A DNA stretch of 15,634 bases from Planctomycetota bacterium (GTDB taxonomy: Bacteria > Planctomycetota > Phycisphaerae > Sedimentisphaerales > Anaerobacaceae). The stretch spans positions 1-15,634 of the forward strand of contig JAPLMV010000034.1 in the NCBI GenBank assembly GCA_026386835.1, in the 5' to 3' direction. This document shows positions 13,571 through 15,634 of the stretch, one piece after another. The position numbers and the translations under genes are program-made. A model generated the notes under the pieces. That model did not search any database. It was not told the origin of the DNA and saw nothing but the letters and a program-made list of their open reading frames with translations. Each line of letters begins with the position of its first letter. Position 1 is the stretch's first letter.

Positions 13571-13669
13571 AGCTCTCTCGAAAAAAGCAAATCACTTCTT
13601 GCATAAAAGTCGCCTGGATAATATGATTTGGGGAAACCTGATTAGTCAGTAGAAATTACGGAGTGAACA

Positions 13670-14632
13670 ATGTCGCATAAATTCATAAACGAAATAATTG
13701 CAGGCGAAACAATCAACGATATTTATCTGGTCAAAGAGCCTATACTGCGAAGCACGACCAAGGGCGATTTATATATAGCAATGTACATCTGCGACCGCAG
13801 CGGTCAGTTAAACTGCAGAATGTGGCAGGCAACTGAGTCTGCTTACAATCAGCTCCCAAAACCAGGCTTTGTTCACGTTCAGGGCAGAAGCGAACTCTAT
13901 CAGAACAACCTGCAAATCGTCATAAATCATTTCACCGTTGTCAATACCGACAAGGTTTGCCTCGATGATTTTCTGGCTCGTACCGACAAAGACACCGGCA
14001 AAATGTTTGAAGAAATAAAAAAAATTCTTGCAGGAATAAAAAACCAGCACTTAAAGATGCTTATCGGGGAATTTCTCGCTGACAATGACCTCATGGAAAA
14101 ATTCCGCAATGCCCCAGCCGCTATAAAATTGCATCATAACTATCTTGGCGGCCTGCTCGAACATACCAACAATATGCTCAAGGTTGCAACTGCAATCCTG
14201 CCACTGTACCCGAAGGTGCAGGCGGATCTCGTTCTGGCTGGGATTTTCCTGCACGATATCGCCAAAACCGAAGAGCTTTCGTACGATATTGCTTTTGCAT
14301 ATACCGATTCGGGACAGTTGATCGGGCATATCGCAAAAAGTTTTCTCATGATAAATCAAAAAGCTGAATCCCTGATTGCAAAAGGGACACCTATCGACAA
14401 AATGGTTTTAGATGCACTCGGCCATATTATTTTGTCGCATCACGGCCAATATGAATTCGGCTCGCCAAAACTGCCCGCAACAGCCGAGGCCTTTATGGTT
14501 AATTACATCGACGACCTCGATGCAAAAATTGGGCAGGTAACCGTAGCAACTGAAAATGAAACCAGCGACTCGGACTGGACAGCCTGGCAAAACGCCCTTC
14601 AGACCCGGCTTTATAGAAAACGAATTGAATAG
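13670..14632 (+). CDS. YhaM-like 3'-5' exoribonuclease (OB fold plus HD domain)
   Basis: Resembles Bacillus YhaM, a 3'-to-5' exoribonuclease with an N-terminal OB-fold nucleic-acid-binding domain and a C-terminal HD metal-dependent phosphohydrolase domain. The 320-residue length matches. The OB fold covers about 16-92 (DIYLVKEPILRSTTKGDLYI, then GQLNCRMWQAT and LYQNNLQIVINHFTVV). HD ligands are H165 (GLLEHT), H195-D196 (FLHDIAKT), H257/H258 (ILSHHGQYEFGSPKLP) and D281/D282 (YIDDLDAK), all intact. The start is ATG at 13670 with GGAG 6 nt upstream. It is monocistronic here, convergent with the protease gene 30 nt downstream. The family also includes less studied HD hydrolases, so the exact substrate is inferred. 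Confidence 0.88.
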   Translation: MSHKFINEIIAGETINDIYLVKEPILRSTTKGDLYIAMYICDRSGQLNCRMWQATESAYNQLPKPGFVHVQGRSELYQNNLQIVINHFTVVNTDKVCLDDFLARTDKDTGKMFEEIKKILAGIKNQHLKMLIGEFLADNDLMEKFRNAPAAIKLHHNYLGGLLEHTNNMLKVATAILPLYPKVQADLVLAGIFLHDIAKTEELSYDIAFAYTDSGQLIGHIAKSFLMINQKAESLIAKGTPIDKMVLDALGHIILSHHGQYEFGSPKLPATAEAFMVNYIDDLDAKIGQVTVATENETSDSDWTAWQNALQTRLYRKRIE

Positions 14633-14662
14633 CTTAACCTTCTATATGCCGGTACTGATATG

Positions 14663-15475
14663 CTATGTGCGGCTCAGAACTATGCCAGAAAATCGCCAGA
14701 TTTTTTCAAACCGCTTATAAGACATGGATATCTCGCCCAAAACAGGGTCTCCAACAATTACCTGATTATTGGAAACATCAAGAACAACCACACAATGGTC
14801 AACCATAAGTGCGTTTTTCACCACAGCCAGTGTCACACCTGAATTTTTCAGTTCCTCAATGGAGTCAAAGTGCCGGTACAGGCATTTCAGGCCTTTCGAA
14901 CCGTATTTGTTCTCAAGGGCGTCGCTGAGGCAGGAAGGAAGAGTCCCTGCAACGGGGCTGGTATGAGCAAGTATGGCTAACTCACCTTCGTAACCACGCA
15001 AGTTAAGTTTTCCCAGTGCTGTCACAGCAGCCGCAGGTCCACAGGTGTAACTGGTACTCTGAATACATATACCTTTGGAATTAATCACCGTGGGAAGATT
15101 TGCCAGATGGTCTTTGATTATAGCCGGTACAAGAAAAGGCAAAACACTAAACCAGACTACGACTAATGACATCAGAATACAGACCAAAATCTTTTCAACC
15201 TTGTATGGCAAATGCCGCAGGCAGACAGTTAAACCCACTGTAACAGCCAATGCCAAAATGATAAATTTTATTCGCCCGATCGCAACCCAGCAAAAAGGAG
15301 GTTCAAATTTCAGGGCTTCACTATACCTGGCCAGTACCATCATAATGATTATTGCAAGGGATAAAAGATAGCACAACATCCAAAAGAAGCTTTTAAGTCT
15401 TGAAAGTTTATACCCTGCCGCAACACCTGCCAGTGCCACCAGAATAACACCAAAAGTCTCAAGCCATGGATTCAC
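14663..15475 (-). CDS. membrane-anchored C39-like cysteine peptidase
   Basis: A 270-residue protein with four predicted N-terminal membrane segments (about 6-22, 31-50, 63-88, 95-120) and a C-terminal papain-like domain of the peptidase C39 type. The catalytic residues are visible: Q139 and C145 in IQSTSYTCGPAAAVTAL, H227 in DHCVVVLDV and D243 in VIVGDPVLGE. C39 domains usually cut double-glycine leader peptides as part of ABC exporters; here there is no ATPase or permease, so it may be a stand-alone processing or signalling protease. The start is GTG at 15475 with GGAGG 8 nt upstream. The GTG overlaps the TGA of a short upstream frame (GTGA). Its only small-peptide neighbour is the cysteine-rich gene at 13170; a link is speculation. 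Confidence 0.8.
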   Translation of the reverse strand: MNPWLETFGVILVALAGVAAGYKLSRLKSFFWMLCYLLSLAIIIMMVLARYSEALKFEPPFCWVAIGRIKFIILALAVTVGLTVCLRHLPYKVEKILVCILMSLVVVWFSVLPFLVPAIIKDHLANLPTVINSKGICIQSTSYTCGPAAAVTALGKLNLRGYEGELAILAHTSPVAGTLPSCLSDALENKYGSKGLKCLYRHFDSIEELKNSGVTLAVVKNALMVDHCVVVLDVSNNQVIVGDPVLGEISMSYKRFEKIWRFSGIVLSRT

Positions 15476-15585
15476 TTTATTCTCCTCCGTAAAGAACGGT
15501 ACTCCGAAGTCGCCGACATCGCCACATCTCTAAAAGTCGATACCGCGAACTCGCCTGTATATTTTATATCCTCAAGAAGTTTAAT
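15472..15585 (-). other. short frame overlapping the protease start
   Basis: Open between a TAG (15586-15588) and the TGA at 15472-15474, reading IKLLEDIKYTGEFAVSTF and then ending YRSLRRRIK. The TGA overlaps the protease GTG as GTGA, an arrangement typical of coupled genes. No ATG or ribosome binding site opens the frame; the possible starts are GTG at 15525 or ATG at 15519, which would give only 15-17 residues. It could be the tail of a degraded or frameshifted gene, or a leader peptide. The rest to 15634 is AT-rich with nothing I recognise. Confidence 0.2.
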
Positions 15586-15634
15586 CTACCATATTTAATT
15601 TTTGAAACCAAGAAAATTTTAAAATTATGCCAAA

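Larger units (their letters stand above)
13356..13669. other. intergenic region upstream of the exoribonuclease gene
   Basis: No gene is evident. It holds the leader and ribosome binding site of the cysteine-rich peptide gene, the ACGGTTTAAC motif (13381-13390) also present at 12992-13001, the nested palindrome at 13397-13437, a 10-bp palindrome TAAACGTTTA at 13479-13488 that could be an operator, the simple palindrome at 13541-13570, and the ribosome binding site (GGAG, 13660-13663) of the next gene. Confidence 0.5.

Overview
The window (about 45% GC by eye) looks like a chromosomal segment of a Gram-negative bacterium with an outer membrane, most likely Planctomycetota of the Phycisphaerae/Sedimentisphaerales type. 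This rests on the LptF/LptG pair, a short ECF sigma factor translationally overlapped by a membrane-bound partner with a soluble N-terminal repeat of a kind I associate with that class, a secreted GH27 glycosidase, and intergenic DNA full of small palindromic repeats. The taxonomic call is inference; no rRNA or marker gene is present.

Left part (1-1551): repeat-rich, essentially gene-free DNA carrying a perfect 13-bp-arm palindrome (379-408), short tandem motifs, and a decayed reading frame of unknown family (874-1428) with an in-frame stop. Centre-left (1552-6963): hisI (minus) is divergent from a plus-strand series: a YbhN-type membrane protein, a DUF502 membrane protein, then a tight hpf-ptsN-ptsH-ptsI run. 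This run gives a complete phosphorelay (EI -> HPr -> EIIA) next to a ribosome hibernation factor, with no sugar permease, which fits a regulatory rather than a transport PTS.

Centre (7074-11423): all minus strand. A secreted GH27 alpha-galactosidase, a transposase remnant, and lptF-lptG for lipopolysaccharide export. Centre-right (11625-12979): ECF sigma factor and its probable membrane anti-sigma partner, whose N-terminal domain contains the same 32-residue unit in two complete copies plus one shortened copy.

Right part (12980-15634): the most unusual section. A 61-residue peptide gene (13170-13355, minus) with a strong ribosome binding site encodes seven cysteines, six of them strictly alternating. 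It looks like a precursor of a modified peptide or a metal-binding peptide. It sits between two nested palindromes that share an identical core, and one of these is a simpler palindrome, present intact 480 bp away, with about 23 nt inserted into its loop. A YhaM-like HD exoribonuclease (plus) and a membrane C39-like protease (minus) follow, convergent with a 30-nt gap.
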